This document shows, piece by piece, positions 53,401-64,000 of a DNA stretch of 64,000 nucleotides. The notes beneath the pieces were generated by a model. That model was not told the origin of the DNA, made no database searches, and worked only from the letters and a program-made list of their open reading frames with translations. Made by a program: the position numbers and the translations under genes. Source of the DNA: Lagopus muta (lineage: Eukaryota; Chordata; Aves; Galliformes; Phasianidae); assembly GCF_023343835.1 (NCBI RefSeq), contig NC_064443.1, forward strand, positions 16,379,501 to 16,443,500, written 5' to 3'. Positions within the stretch are counted from its first letter, which is position 1; every line of letters begins with the position of its first letter.

Positions 53401-56400
53401 ACTTTCTAATTTATATTTTAAAGAGAGTGAGAGAATGTGTTTCATATAACAGAGCCAAAGTTGGGGCATTGACTCAGCGCTGACTCTCAGGAAAGGAGCC
53501 CATTTAGTGAATCACCCGTTTTGATACATTGCCTAAATCTAACCTTGTTTACGCTGCGAGAGCAAATGAGATCATAATAAGAAGAAGGTTTCAAAAGCTA
53601 ACAACTATATTGCATTTTGTAAGAATCTGCATGCATTATCTTTCTCTCTGGAATAAATTTGAAGGCTTGAATAGATTAGCAGGCTCCATAATGAGATGGG
53701 AATGCGTTCTTTTGAATGGATCTGGATTGATTTAGACAGGTTTTGGGTTAATTATGTTTGAGACACTTTGCCTGTGACTAATAAGAAAATTGCATGTAAT
53801 CTAAACTTTAAGGCCTAGGAATGTTCGCTGTTGTGCTTGAGCACTCAGGCTTCTGTGATGTCCGTAACCGTGCCTGTCAGAAAAAAATGCATGCAGTGAA
53901 TCAAATGCCATTGGGTAACTGGATGGGAGTTGGTCTGTTTTGTTGGAAAGTCTTTGCTATAGCATTGTATCGTGCTACATCTCACCGAGTCAGGCTTCAG
54001 CTGTTTCACGGGGATCTATTCTGCAATTATTTTGTTATGCTTTCTGCAATGCTTAGTCTTAAGCAAGTGTTTAGTTTTCAAGCCATGTGGCTGGGAACTG
54101 TTGAGCCACAGCCTGAACCACTGATTGAGCATCTGGGGAAAGGACCAGGTCAGCCCTGGGAGCACAGGTGAAGGCAATTCAGCTGTGAGACTGGAGGGGT
54201 GGAGCCTGGCTGCACCTCTCTTAGACCTCATTTAAGGACCCTCTCTGGGGAAGGGTCTCTTTTTGGAGATTTCTCCTTGGTTGAAGCTTTCCCTTACAAA
54301 CCTGGAGTCTTCTAATACAGGTGAGCAATATTCCTCCCTTCCTTTATAGTACCTCTCTATTGTGCCAGTCCTTTTGTCATCGTGCCTCTGTTGTAATGTC
54401 TTTCCTAATGTATTGATCTGTTCAGTTGCTATGCGTGTAATAATGTAACAGGGGAACAGGAAATAATTTTCTCTAAACAGATAGGTAAAATAGAGAATGG
54501 AGCAGGACAGTTTGACATAATGTTATTTTAGTTAGACTTCTAATATATCAATGAGATACCCTTGTGTACTGAATCAAGAAGATGAAGAGTGAGGTGGCAA
54601 AGATCCTCACATTTGCCTTCCCTGAAGTCTAACTTTTTCTGTAGTCCTGGTGTTTTTTTTTTCTTTTAAGGCTTTCAGATAATAAAGATTCTGTCAAGAC
54701 TAAGCTGAGATATTTGTAAATGCTTCCTGCTGTGCAGCTTTCTTAACTCCCTTTCTAGCTCCTCTTTGTTCTTACAGTCCTCTTGGTTTCCTAATGTACT
54801 TAAAGATACAAAATGTTGTGCTGTGATCTTTCAATGTTCTTTTGTACCTTATTGCTATTTTCATCTTCTTATTCCCAGTAATGTCAGGTTCTCATGATCT
54901 GTAATGACTCCAAAGCCCAGTTCTCTCCTCCTCTCTGTGGCCAGGAAGGTGTCTGTGTTGGCAGAAGGTGTTCCTCTTGTTCATCTGTGCCCCATGGGCT
55001 TGTAGGACTGTCTGCTGCTGTCAGTGGATTTCTTCTGCTGAGTCTGTCCTTTGGAAGTCCTGTATGCATGTACTGAGTTTGTCAATGTGCAATAGCTGCA
55101 GGTTGGAGTTCACTGTGGCTAAAACTTGCAAAACAAAAACTTAGTGATTTGGTGTAGGGCTGTTAGAAGTCGAAGCTCTGAGTTCAGTCCCTCTCCCAGT
55201 GAATTCTACTGCCACAGGCCCTACTAAAGCAGTTCTCATCTTGCATATGGCTTGATTTAGAGACTCAATTAAGAGGAAACATTAAAGAGATAGGGGGTGG
55301 GGGGGAGCAGGGTCTGTGTGAGCAGCTAATTATTCACTTTAATAATTCAGTGTTTTTTACGCTAATAGGTTGGAAAGTAAATACCACTTTATGTAGATGT
55401 GGTATTCTATTACTTACACACTGATAAAATTGAAGTTTAATTAAGGCTAAAGCCCAAGACTTTAAAGCATTAATGAAACACATTGCTTGTATAGCAGGTA
55501 AAGTACCACTACTTGGTATTTGTTAACACAAAAGTTGGTGACTCCATTGTAGAGAAGGCTGCTGTTATACTGAGTAGCACTTTAATGTCTGGAGAACATA
55601 ATTACAGCTTTATTAACTGTAATTTTTATTTAGAGCTTTTGTTTAATAGTGTTAACTTCACTGGTTAGTTACATATATATATAATTGTGTGTGCTGAGAA
55701 CAGGCAGGGATTGATATCCTCTGTTCAGTGGCGTGTCAAGAGCTGCTAGCGAGCTATGATTAGCCTTCAAACTTTACTGTAATGATGACAATGCTTGTGA
55801 CTTCCTTACTTTGTCACTACTAATCCATCCAGAGGAGCATAAATGCCATCTGTTGGAATGTGAGTACAGTGCAGTAGCATCATTCTCAGAGGATGTGATT
55901 TTCACCTCTGTCCTGACTGCAGGGGAGGGCATACGAACAAAAGGCCATATTTTCAAAACATCTCCAAGTCCCCAGAAAGGACTCGGATATTTCTGAGTAG
56001 CAAATAGCCTGAATATGCTGTGTTTGTGCAGATTCAGGCCAGGTAAAATTGTATTGAAGCCTGCACATGGGGGCTAAGTGGAAAAACCTACAGCTTTGCC
56101 TTAGGCTGCTTGTGGAATGTAGTCTGATTCATCTGGGACAGATGAATGTGTTTGTTTTGAAAAAATCCCTATTTTAGCCAAATCTCAGGGATTCCACCCA
56201 GCAAAATGCAGAGCAGTCCTTTGAAACAATGCCAGTACCTTCAGGCCAGGATTAAGGCATGCATTTTTAAAAGCAAAATTAACTGTTAGAATAACTTACA
56301 TGTGGATGGATGATTTTTTTTTTAAAGTAAGGACTAGTTGTCTTATTCCCATCTAGCCAGAAGTTGTGATCCTGGTAATGAAATTACTGGCTGTAGTTCT

Positions 56401-59400
56401 GTAACCTGCATTGTGTTTGAAGACTGGCCATTCTGGCTGTGTAACCTCAAAGCTAGGAAGGCAAACACTTGGTAAGCTGTGGTCTGGTTTGCAGTGCTGT
56501 TGAATTGGTTTCATGTGTGGGTGTAGTGTGATTTATGCAAGATCAGAAAGGTAGCAAAATTCTTAAAATAGTGTATTTATTTGTGAAGTAATTTCAATAC
56601 TTGGTTTGTACCATTGACAGAACTGGCACCCAATTGCGTTTTCTGTGGATGTCTAATCAGGGAAAAAACCTCCTGATCTCTACACAATGGAAAGGAAAAA
56701 AGGAAACAGATCTTGGTGCAGGAATCTCTTCACGTTTGCCTCAATTTATTTTTGTCTATTTATGAATTTTCAGGAAGCCTGGAGAACAAAAACGTTCAAA
56801 AGAGCCTTCATCTTTACAATGCATGCATCTGGCAGTTGTGGCTTGTGGGGACCGGGTGGAAGAGACTCTCATCATGCTGAAATCAGCAGTTCTGTTTAGC
56901 AACAGGAGGCTCTGCTTTCACATTTTTTCTGAGGATTCCCTTAAGCCTGAATTCAACAAGAAAGTGAGTTCTGTGTTGTTCAGTAGATAAATACGTGGGT
57001 TAGTTATAAGCTGCAGGTCCTAGAACACAACTGTGCTGGCATCAACAAGTAACAGCTAAGCATTTTATTACTGGAAGTGGTTTCTAAATTCCCTGTACAT
57101 GCATATTAACAACAAAAACAACACCTTATATTATATGTACTGTCTAATTCTTCTGTGAATGTCTTTCAGTTACAGGAATGGCCCTCCTCGTATACAAAGA
57201 AATTTGAATACAACATTTACCCAATAACCTTCTCAGTAGGAAATGCTCAGGAATGGAAGAAGTTATTCAAACCATGTGCTGCCCAGCGCCTTTTTCTTCC
57301 GGTAAGGCACCTGGCTTTCTGAGTAGGTTGCTTCAGGAGGGAGGGAAGAAAGAAGGGGGGAAAAAGAAAAGATTATTTCCACAGGAAGGAAACTTTGGTG
57401 TAATATTAAAACAGTTTTTGGGCTGAAACATCTGCTTAAAGATGTTTTAATCTCTACTTTGCTGCTTAAAAAAAAAAAAAACAAACCAGAAATCCAGCCT
57501 TGCTTTTTTTTTTTCTGCTAGCAAGGAATATGTTTCTTATTTGTCTCTAGTTCCACTAGGCTCTCAGTTGAACTTCCACTTAAGACTCAGTGTGAGAGCT
57601 CCTGCAGGGTAGATGCTGCATGCCTTCCATAAATAACATTCTTTTCAGTGTGCAGTCATCGTATCTCTTTATCCACCATCTCCCTCTCCTTATGTTGGTC
57701 CTCAGAATGATGCTTTCAGTAATCTCTTCCCTTGTGTGAGAGTTGTAACGTGTGCCCTTATGGAATCGTTCCAGTGTATGCGAGGTCAGATCTCATGCAC
57801 ATGCCTCATGTGCTATGGAATACTCATGTCCACAGAAAACTTGTGTTCTTTGCTGTATGATTCTTAGAGTTGTAAATTTGGAAAATACTTAAGGCTGCTG
57901 GAGAGAAGTAACATGTTGGTAACAGTTCTGCATATGCAGAGTTTATGCAATGAAGCAGTTTCTGTGGAATTGAGACCAGACATCCAAATATCGTGCACTG
58001 CTGGTTGCTTGGGGTGACTCCAGTGAAGCGACATGCTGCTCACACAGTCCACATCTCTTCATTGCCATCTTCTGAGAAACAGGGGACAAAGGAATCTTTA
58101 CTTTCTCAGATGGAAACAATCAGGGGACAGCTGCATGTCAGATACTTTAGACTATGAATACATATGTGAGAAAATATGTGCTGTCAGCAGTTCTGTTTAT
58201 CTGCTGTTTAGGGCTGGGCTTTCAAATGCACAAAGGCCAGATGGGCTGGAAGTAATTCCATCTTCAACTGGGATCCTCTGTTCCCTGAGTAAATATTTAT
58301 ATCACCTGGAAAATAGTCCTTCAGTGTTAGTTTGTTCTGTACAGATTGGTTGTAAGGATTTACTCATCTGGAGCTGTTCTCACTAGGTAAACACAATTTT
58401 CTGCTCTTCCTATATCTGCAGTATTTTTGTCATTTTGGTAGAGACACTTGTCACAGAAATGGCTTTGTTATCAGCTTTCTGATGATAGAGAATTATGCAT
58501 TCATGCTGATTCATTTAAGCTGGGCAGTGCTTTTCTGACTCCTTCCTTGTTGCTTGCCCCATTTCTAAAGTTTAGTGCTCCCTAGTAACTTGCAAGGAAT
58601 ATTATTAGATCATTGCATGTTTTCTTAGGAGAGCTGTGAAGCAGACCAAATGGTGAATGTTTGTTTCTCTGGGGCAGTTGCAAGATGTTGTGTGTAGCCA
58701 GGCTGAGGTTTAAGACTTTCAGTAGGCATAGCTGTCTGAGAATAGCAGTGGCAGATGCTAAGTTGATGTGGATATAATGAGGAAAATGACTTGTAGTGAT
58801 AGCTGAGGTGGTAAGTGTTCACTTAGATTTCTGCTGCTCAAGTCCACAGCCTTAGTCTGAGTAATTTCAGCCACCATTATTTTTACTGTTATTTGATAAC
58901 CAGGTTCTGATATCCCTTTGAATAAGACAGTGCTGCAAAAGCCCTGTCTGCACATGGTGGGAGCAGATAATCTTTAGTGCTGTTGTTTAGAGGACTGTTT
59001 TGACTTGCATATATTGCTTATCCTTTCCTGCGCTCAGCGTTTTCTACCACAGCAGTGGAAAATGACTGGATTTAGGAAGGATCCCAGAAGAGCAGTAGCT
59101 GAGTTTATCAGCTGTTTAGCCCTCAGTCCTGCAAATTGTCTTGTTCCTGATAATGCTAAGCCTGAGTGGAATGTGAGCCTTTGATTCACAAGTGCCTCTC
59201 CTGCCAAAGAATCTTCAGCAGCACCAGCAGGCATGTGAAAGTGGGCAGGAGGGGATGAGGAATGTGTTAAAGGAAAATTGTGTGAGAATCTTTCAGGGGT
59301 TTCACTGGCTGATAAAACTAGAGCCATGGGATGTGATCCTGCAGCTTGTACTAATGAATTGGTTTGTGCTGGGTAACAGGTAAATGAATGTATTTGCAGT

Positions 59401-62400
59401 TTGTTGAATCAGCTTGAGTTACTCAAATATTTAGTAAGATGATGGCAGCCTGCTTTTTTGTAGAGGCATTCTGTGACATTAATCTTATATTTGCTACACA
59501 AATGCAGAGGAAGTTGTTTCTGAGTAGGTAGGTTCCATGGAAACTCAGAAGTCTAAATATCTTGCTGCAGTCGGTTTCAATAAAACCATCAGTGTGGTCT
59601 TCAAAGGCAGAGTAAGGAAGATGTGGATCCTAACACAGCTTCTAAATGCTTAAAAAAGCAAACTAAAGGAGAATGCTCTCAGCAGTCACCTGACATCTTC
59701 TGAAAGCAGAAAGGTAAACATTTCTTTACTGAGTAGAGCTTATTTTCATGTGCTGTCAAATGCAGAGATGTGGTGATGATGGGCAGCTCTGTACGGCCTG
59801 AGAAAGCTGTTGTGTGATCCTAGGAAGGTTGGCAAAATGCAGCCTGTTGAGTGTTCAAGTAGCCCTGTCATCCCTGTCAGTGTTGTGTGTAGTTCATGTC
59901 TGTAGAAACTGGAAAATTCCTTTTATTCTCTATCCCAAAAATTATGCAGGAAGTGTATGTGAAACTAAGACTTCTTAATTCTTATTCAGTTCCTTTTGTA
60001 TGCCAAATGGGTTATGGCTTTTTCTCCTTCCTGGCTGCTTCTTCTTACACCCCAATAAATAAATTATCAGCCAACACCATATTTTCTTTTTTTTAGGTAG
60101 CTTGGGGTGGACAGACCATAAAGATTCCTAAGGATAATCCTAAATATCTGTTTTTTAATAAGAGCACAGTTGTGACATTTAAACTGTTTTGTAGTATTAA
60201 CACTGATGTTAAAACAGTGTGTTCTGACTTGATGAATGTTGCACCACAGAGCTGACTTTCAGCTGGTTCTAAGACAGCAATACAGAACTGCTGGACAACC
60301 AGGTAAAATAAACATTTTGGGATTTTTGGATGATTTTATTTGTAGTAGTGACTGACACTTGAGGCTTTTCTCAGGACACTGAATCTACTGAAGGTAGGCT
60401 AACATTACCCCCATGTTCTCTTGAGAATGAAGAAGTAATCTACCCAATGGATCAGTGGAGTAACACCAGGGATAGATGTAAGGGCCTTATTGAGACAAAA
60501 TTCTGTTGTAACTTGAGTTAATTGCTAATTACAGTTTAGTTTAGTAACTCTAATTTGCAGTACTACATTAGCATCAAGATGCAAACTTAATTGTGGCTCA
60601 CTGATTCATCTGTAATTTTGGATAAAGCTCAGCTAAATTAACACACTAGCTGTTGCAAGCCATCATGTAACACAACTTCTCAATATTCCAATATGTGTTT
60701 GCACAGTAGCATGTTATTACTTGCCAGTCTTGCTAACACAGGAGACTCTACAGAGACAGAAGTTGTGAAATTACAGATAATTGAGTATTTAAGTGAAGTG
60801 TCAGGCTAAATATAGCAAGTTCTGTACAGAACTTCTGATTTACTAAGAATACTCCCTATTGCTGGAAAAAAAAACACCACCCCTCTCAAGCAGTAAGTGC
60901 CCATAGTGCAGGAGATAAGTGCAGTCAACCCATATTCCTGACTGTCAGGCACGTCTACATGGTTTGTGCCAGCAGGCAAGCTCAGGGTACCAGGCAGTCC
61001 TGCATTGCTTCTGTTGCAGGTCAGACATGCATCTGTTTTAAGCTGCAGTCAGTTGCCCTGACTGGGGCAGAGCCCAAGAATTGAGGTCTGCTACCTCCAC
61101 CTGCTTTGTGTTGCATGGCTGTTCCTGACATCAAAAATCAGCAGCTAAAAATGCCCAACCTTCTGTCACTTGCTTATGGTTCATTAAAAGTGAAATATTG
61201 TTTTGAGTTCTGTGGAAATCATAACGTTTTTCAGAAAGCTGTATGTAGCTTTGGAACTTCCACTGAAATCACAGAATCACAGAATCACCCGGGTTGGAAG
61301 GGACCCCAAGGATCATGTAGTTCCAACCCCCCTGCCTAGCAGGGCCACCAACATACATATTCAGATCAGGTTGCCCAGGACCCCGTCCAACCTGGCCTTA
61401 AACACATCCAAGGACGGGGTAGGCAAGGATCTCTTAGAGTTGTGATTTCTGAAATTAAATTCTTCCACCCAAGGCTAAGTTAAATGCACAGCCAGAAGGA
61501 GATGTGATCAATTCAAACTGACATGTAGGTTTTAGATAAGTCTTAACACTTTGCATGTGAAGAGGAAGGTGTGAAGGGCTTATAAAGAGCAGCACTGCTT
61601 TTCTTTCAGCCTGTTGTCACTGCAGGGCGGCAGCTTGGACAGGAGAGAAACAGGAATCTTTTGGCAGACCAGGGAAGGAGGGTGTATGAATCTGAGTGTA
61701 GGATGACAAGGTGGAAGGCATGGAGTTGAGGTACCCACTGCACAAAACTGGAAAATTTGCTTGGATCTATTCATACACAGGAAAGCTATTACAGTCCTTT
61801 GACTTTTGACAGAGTTTTATGTGTATGTTTGCAGTTACTGGAAAAAAACCCTAAGATTTTCTGCTGAAAGAAGCTCACACTGACAGTTAGGTTTGAGAGG
61901 GGCTCCCAAGTGCACGTGTTGAACTCTCCCCTTAATTCTCTGCTAGGAAATGCCTAAATCTGTCTCTGCTGGGGCGTAATTTAAAAAAATAAAAATCCTG
62001 ATTTGCTCTGCAGTGCTGCTGTCCCTCAGGCAGAATCTAATGGCTTTTTATCGTGCTCTTTGTGTGTTTGTTATCTCCCACCTTGGACTAAATTTGGGGG
62101 GATTTTTCCTTATACTTTCATTTCATGGATTAGGTCTACATAATAAGATGCAGTATTAAGAATATCCCTAAGCTAAAAATTCTTTTATTTTTTTCAACTA
62201 CCTGTCCTCTGCTGACTGATAGTGATTTTTTTGGTGAAGTATTGGGCTTCAGCTCTTTGTGTTACTGAGTTAATGTCACTCATTTATTGATACCCTCGTG
62301 TGCTGTTTTGTGTCAAAGAATTATTGACAGTGTATTGCTACAACCTGCTGTACAGTGAAGTGTTCTGGACTGTGTTGGACTTATTTATATGGAGATTGTT

Positions 62401-63766
62401 GTAAGCCAGACGTACAGACATTTGCCTTCTCCTGCCTGCCCTGCTATGTAGGAAGAACGTATAGTTATGTCAGGAATCTGTTAAACTTGGCTGAATGTCA
62501 GTTCAAAATGTAAAGTGTTCCATCAGGTGAAAAATCTCACTTGATCAGTACTCACAGATTTGGCAATGTAAGGGATGTCTGTTGACCACATCTCATCAAG
62601 TGAACAGAATACTTCTTCAAAATCTAATTGTTCTCTCTGTCTTTCACAAATAACCTTTGTCACAATACATTTCAATTCATGTAAAAAATCAATTTGTTTC
62701 ATAGTATTAAGTTATCTGTAAATAGGAGAGGTGGTCATTAGTATCACTGCAATCAGACAAGTGACCGATGGTTCCAGTCCAATGCCTGGTGCGAATCAAT
62801 AGCCCTTTGGATTTGCTTTTCAAGTAGAGAAGGAGAGAAATGAGGTTTGGAGATGAGAGCATGGTAAAAATCCAGGAATGTTTGAATGGTTTGCTGAAAT
62901 AATGAAGAGCAACAAAAGTTCAGTTGAACCTGATGGTCAACCTGAGCAAGTGATATTTACTACCTTCCAAACAGCTGCTGCACACAGCTGGGAGTTTGCT
63001 CAATTATTGAAGCAACATATAATTTGCCCTGCTGAAATTAAGGAATGAGCATGTAAGCACCTGGATAGCCACAAGGGGGAACATTGTTAACAAGAATAGA
63101 TGAAATATTCTGGATCTAATTTATGTTTACACCCTTGCAATTTGACTAACTTTACTGTTATTCCTGATACAGTCTGACAGCAGAGATCTGACCTGATGAG
63201 TTTTAATAGAACACTTCTACTCACCAAGGGATGTTTTGTTCTTCAGGAGTACAGTGATGCCTTTTTGTGATTAATAAGGTTTTCTTAATTAATGTAAAAC
63301 ATGTATATGTGTTAACATTGAATGTAAGTTTCTTTGTGTAGGAACACGTGGTTGTAATAAGAATTGTTCCTGTATGTAATTACATTTTAGATGATAAATC
63401 AGCAACTTATTTTATACTAGCAGTTTAATGTAGAAGTACCTTTCGCCAGTAATCTTCCTTTTTGTTGTCTGTTTGGTTTCTTTTTCATCTCTTCTTACTG
63501 TGCAAACCCAAAAGGTTATTTTAAAGGATGTGGATTCTCTCCTTTATGTGGACACCGATGTTCTCTTCCTGAGGCCCATCGATGACATCTGGCACATCCT
63601 GAAAGAATTCAACTCAACGCAGCTAGCTGCTATGGCCCCAGAGCACGAGATACCAAAGATTGGCTGGTACAGTCGATTTGCACGTCACCCCTATTATGGG
63701 ACAACTGGAGTCAATTCTGGAGTGATGCTAATGAATTTAACACGGATACGCAACACTCAGTTCAGG
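50231..63766 (+). CDS. GXYLT2: GXYLT2, glucoside xylosyltransferase 2 (5' part; 3' exons beyond the window)
   Basis: Four coding exons on the plus strand: 50231-50445, 56774-56963, 57170-57301 and 63515-63766. They join in phase into 263 residues. Residues 7-25 ([17 protein letters not shown]) form the signal anchor of a type II membrane protein and are followed by a Pro/Arg-rich stem. The GT8 catalytic domain begins at about residue 90 with [20 protein letters not shown] at about residues 190-194 carries the DxD metal/UDP-sugar motif (DTD, 63551-63559). Also visible are FARHPYYG and [14 protein letters not shown]. In the known family, GXYLT1/2 transfer xylose from UDP-xylose to O-linked glucose on Notch EGF repeats in the ER/Golgi. 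GXYLT2 rather than GXYLT1 is inferred from the head-to-head position with SHQ1. Human GXYLT2 has about 443 residues, so roughly 180 are missing on the right. Confidence 0.93.
50535..50578 (+). repeat. CCCTG tandem repeat in the CpG island
   Basis: About eight units of CCCTG with some interruptions (ctcg, ctctg), just inside GXYLT2 intron 1. Confidence 0.75.
54105..54325 (+). repeat. Unnamed interspersed repeat, copy 1
   Basis: It shares cactgattgagcatctgggg, ggtggagcctgg, and gacctcatttaagg in the same order and spacing with the reverse complement of 38,830-39,020. I do not recognise the family. It lies in GXYLT2 intron 1. Confidence 0.7.
56774..56963 (+). CDS. GXYLT2: GXYLT2 exon 2 (residues 72-135): start of the GT8 domain
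   Basis: Acceptor GAATTTTCAG, donor AAGAAA|GTGAGT. It encodes [26 protein letters not shown] and [13 protein letters not shown], matching [15 protein letters not shown] and FHIFAED of the family. The phase fits exon 1 exactly. Confidence 0.92.
57170..57301 (+). CDS. GXYLT2: GXYLT2 exon 3 (residues 136-179)
   Basis: A 132-base exon between GTCTTTCAG and GTAAGG, phase 0 at both ends. It encodes [20 protein letters not shown], then [16 protein letters not shown]. The intron before it is only 206 bases long. Confidence 0.93.
57302..63514 (+). other. GXYLT2: GXYLT2 intron 3 (6.2 kb)
   Basis: Apart from the CR1 at 61,267 I see nothing definite. The phase-0 join of exons 3 and 4 keeps the family sequence (RLFLP then [10 protein letters not shown]), so no exon is missing here. 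Confidence 0.85.
61267..61422 (-). repeat. CR1 LINE 3' fragment (minus strand), well preserved
   Basis: Two terminal units (atcacagaatcacagaatca), then cgggttggaagggacc, gttccaacccccctgcc, caggttgcccagg and gtccaacctggccttaaaca. This is the best-preserved CR1 in the window, in GXYLT2 intron 3 and antisense to that gene. Confidence 0.93.
63515..63766 (+). CDS. GXYLT2: GXYLT2 exon 4 (residues 180-263): DxD motif
   Basis: Acceptor ACCCAAAAG, donor TTCAGG|GTGAGA, 84 codons, phase 0. It encodes [20 protein letters not shown] with the metal-binding DTD, then [14 protein letters not shown] (a possible N-glycosylation site NST), [14 protein letters not shown] and [16 protein letters not shown]. Confidence 0.95.
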
Positions 63767-63839
63767 GTGAGAAGAAATACAGCTGTTGCAGTAACTGGTG
63801 ACTTGTGGATTCTTCACATCTTTTAAAATGTAGTACGAA

Positions 63840-63914
63840 AATAAATGCAGTTCAGGTTATAAGGAATCTGAAAAATAAGGAATGCATATTGCAATTCTTT
63901 TGGTATTAAATAAA
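63840..63914 (+). terminator. Two AATAAA signals after GXYLT2 exon 4 (intronic)
   Basis: AATAAA at 63840-63845 and again at 63909-63914, shortly after the exon 4 donor. They could end a short transcript that reads through the donor. AATAAA is common in AT-rich introns, so this is only a possibility. Confidence 0.25.
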
Positions 63915-64000
63915 AATGGTTGTTAAAACTTGAGAAATATCCTCATGAGGCTGAAGTGCTGAGGTCTTGCTGATGAAGCAGTCTCCTTGCAGTAGTGAAA

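Larger units (their letters stand above)
50446..56773 (+). other. GXYLT2: GXYLT2 intron 1 (6.3 kb)
   Basis: It starts in the CpG island (CCCTG repeat), then turns AT-rich. It carries the unnamed repeat copy 1 and a block with several ATTA/TAAT motifs near 55,320-55,480. No exon is supported in between, because exon 1 and exon 2 join exactly in phase. Confidence 0.85.

Noticed and set aside
1..64000. CRISPR arrays, operons, prophage, tRNA or rRNA genes, snoRNAs in SHQ1 introns
   Set aside because: Nothing of this kind was seen. The sequence is intron-rich vertebrate DNA, and I could not identify a box C/D or H/ACA snoRNA by eye; a structure-based scan would be needed to exclude one.

Overview
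The window is vertebrate nuclear DNA, almost certainly from a bird. The genes are split by GT-AG introns, there are several short CR1 retroposon fragments of the avian type (3' ends like ATTCTATG and the phrase ggtcccttccaaccc), and the promoter is a CpG island. The two genes form the divergent pair SHQ1 (minus strand) and GXYLT2 (plus strand) known from human 3p13. In chicken I would expect this on chromosome 12, but that placement is from memory. I cannot tell the species from the sequence.

Layout. Positions 1 to about 11,970 are non-coding sequence downstream of SHQ1: one CR1 copy, AT-rich blocks that look like conserved non-coding elements, and no gene I can support. Positions 11,970-49,100 hold SHQ1, read right to left. 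It has one non-coding first exon and eleven coding exons, which join in phase to an open frame of 608 codons plus stop. Its longest intron (13,143-30,966) holds CR1 pieces and a probable L2-like LINE relic. Positions 48,900-50,650 are a GC-rich divergent promoter with an NRF1-type palindrome, GC boxes, a small CR1 tail and an upstream ORF before GXYLT2. Positions 50,231-63,766 hold the first four coding exons of GXYLT2 (263 residues, including the DxD motif). The remaining exons lie beyond the right edge.

Function. SHQ1 is an assembly chaperone for H/ACA ribonucleoproteins: it holds dyskerin before RNA loading. GXYLT2 is a Golgi/ER glycosyltransferase that adds xylose to O-glucose on Notch EGF repeats. 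They share a promoter region but no known pathway. I found no sign of a new biological system. The items worth a second look are the uORF, the divergent promoter with a retroposon inside it, an unnamed repeat present twice in opposite orientation, a possible intronic poly(A) isoform, the LINE relic, and a TATA-bearing unexplained segment near 10.1-10.7 kb.
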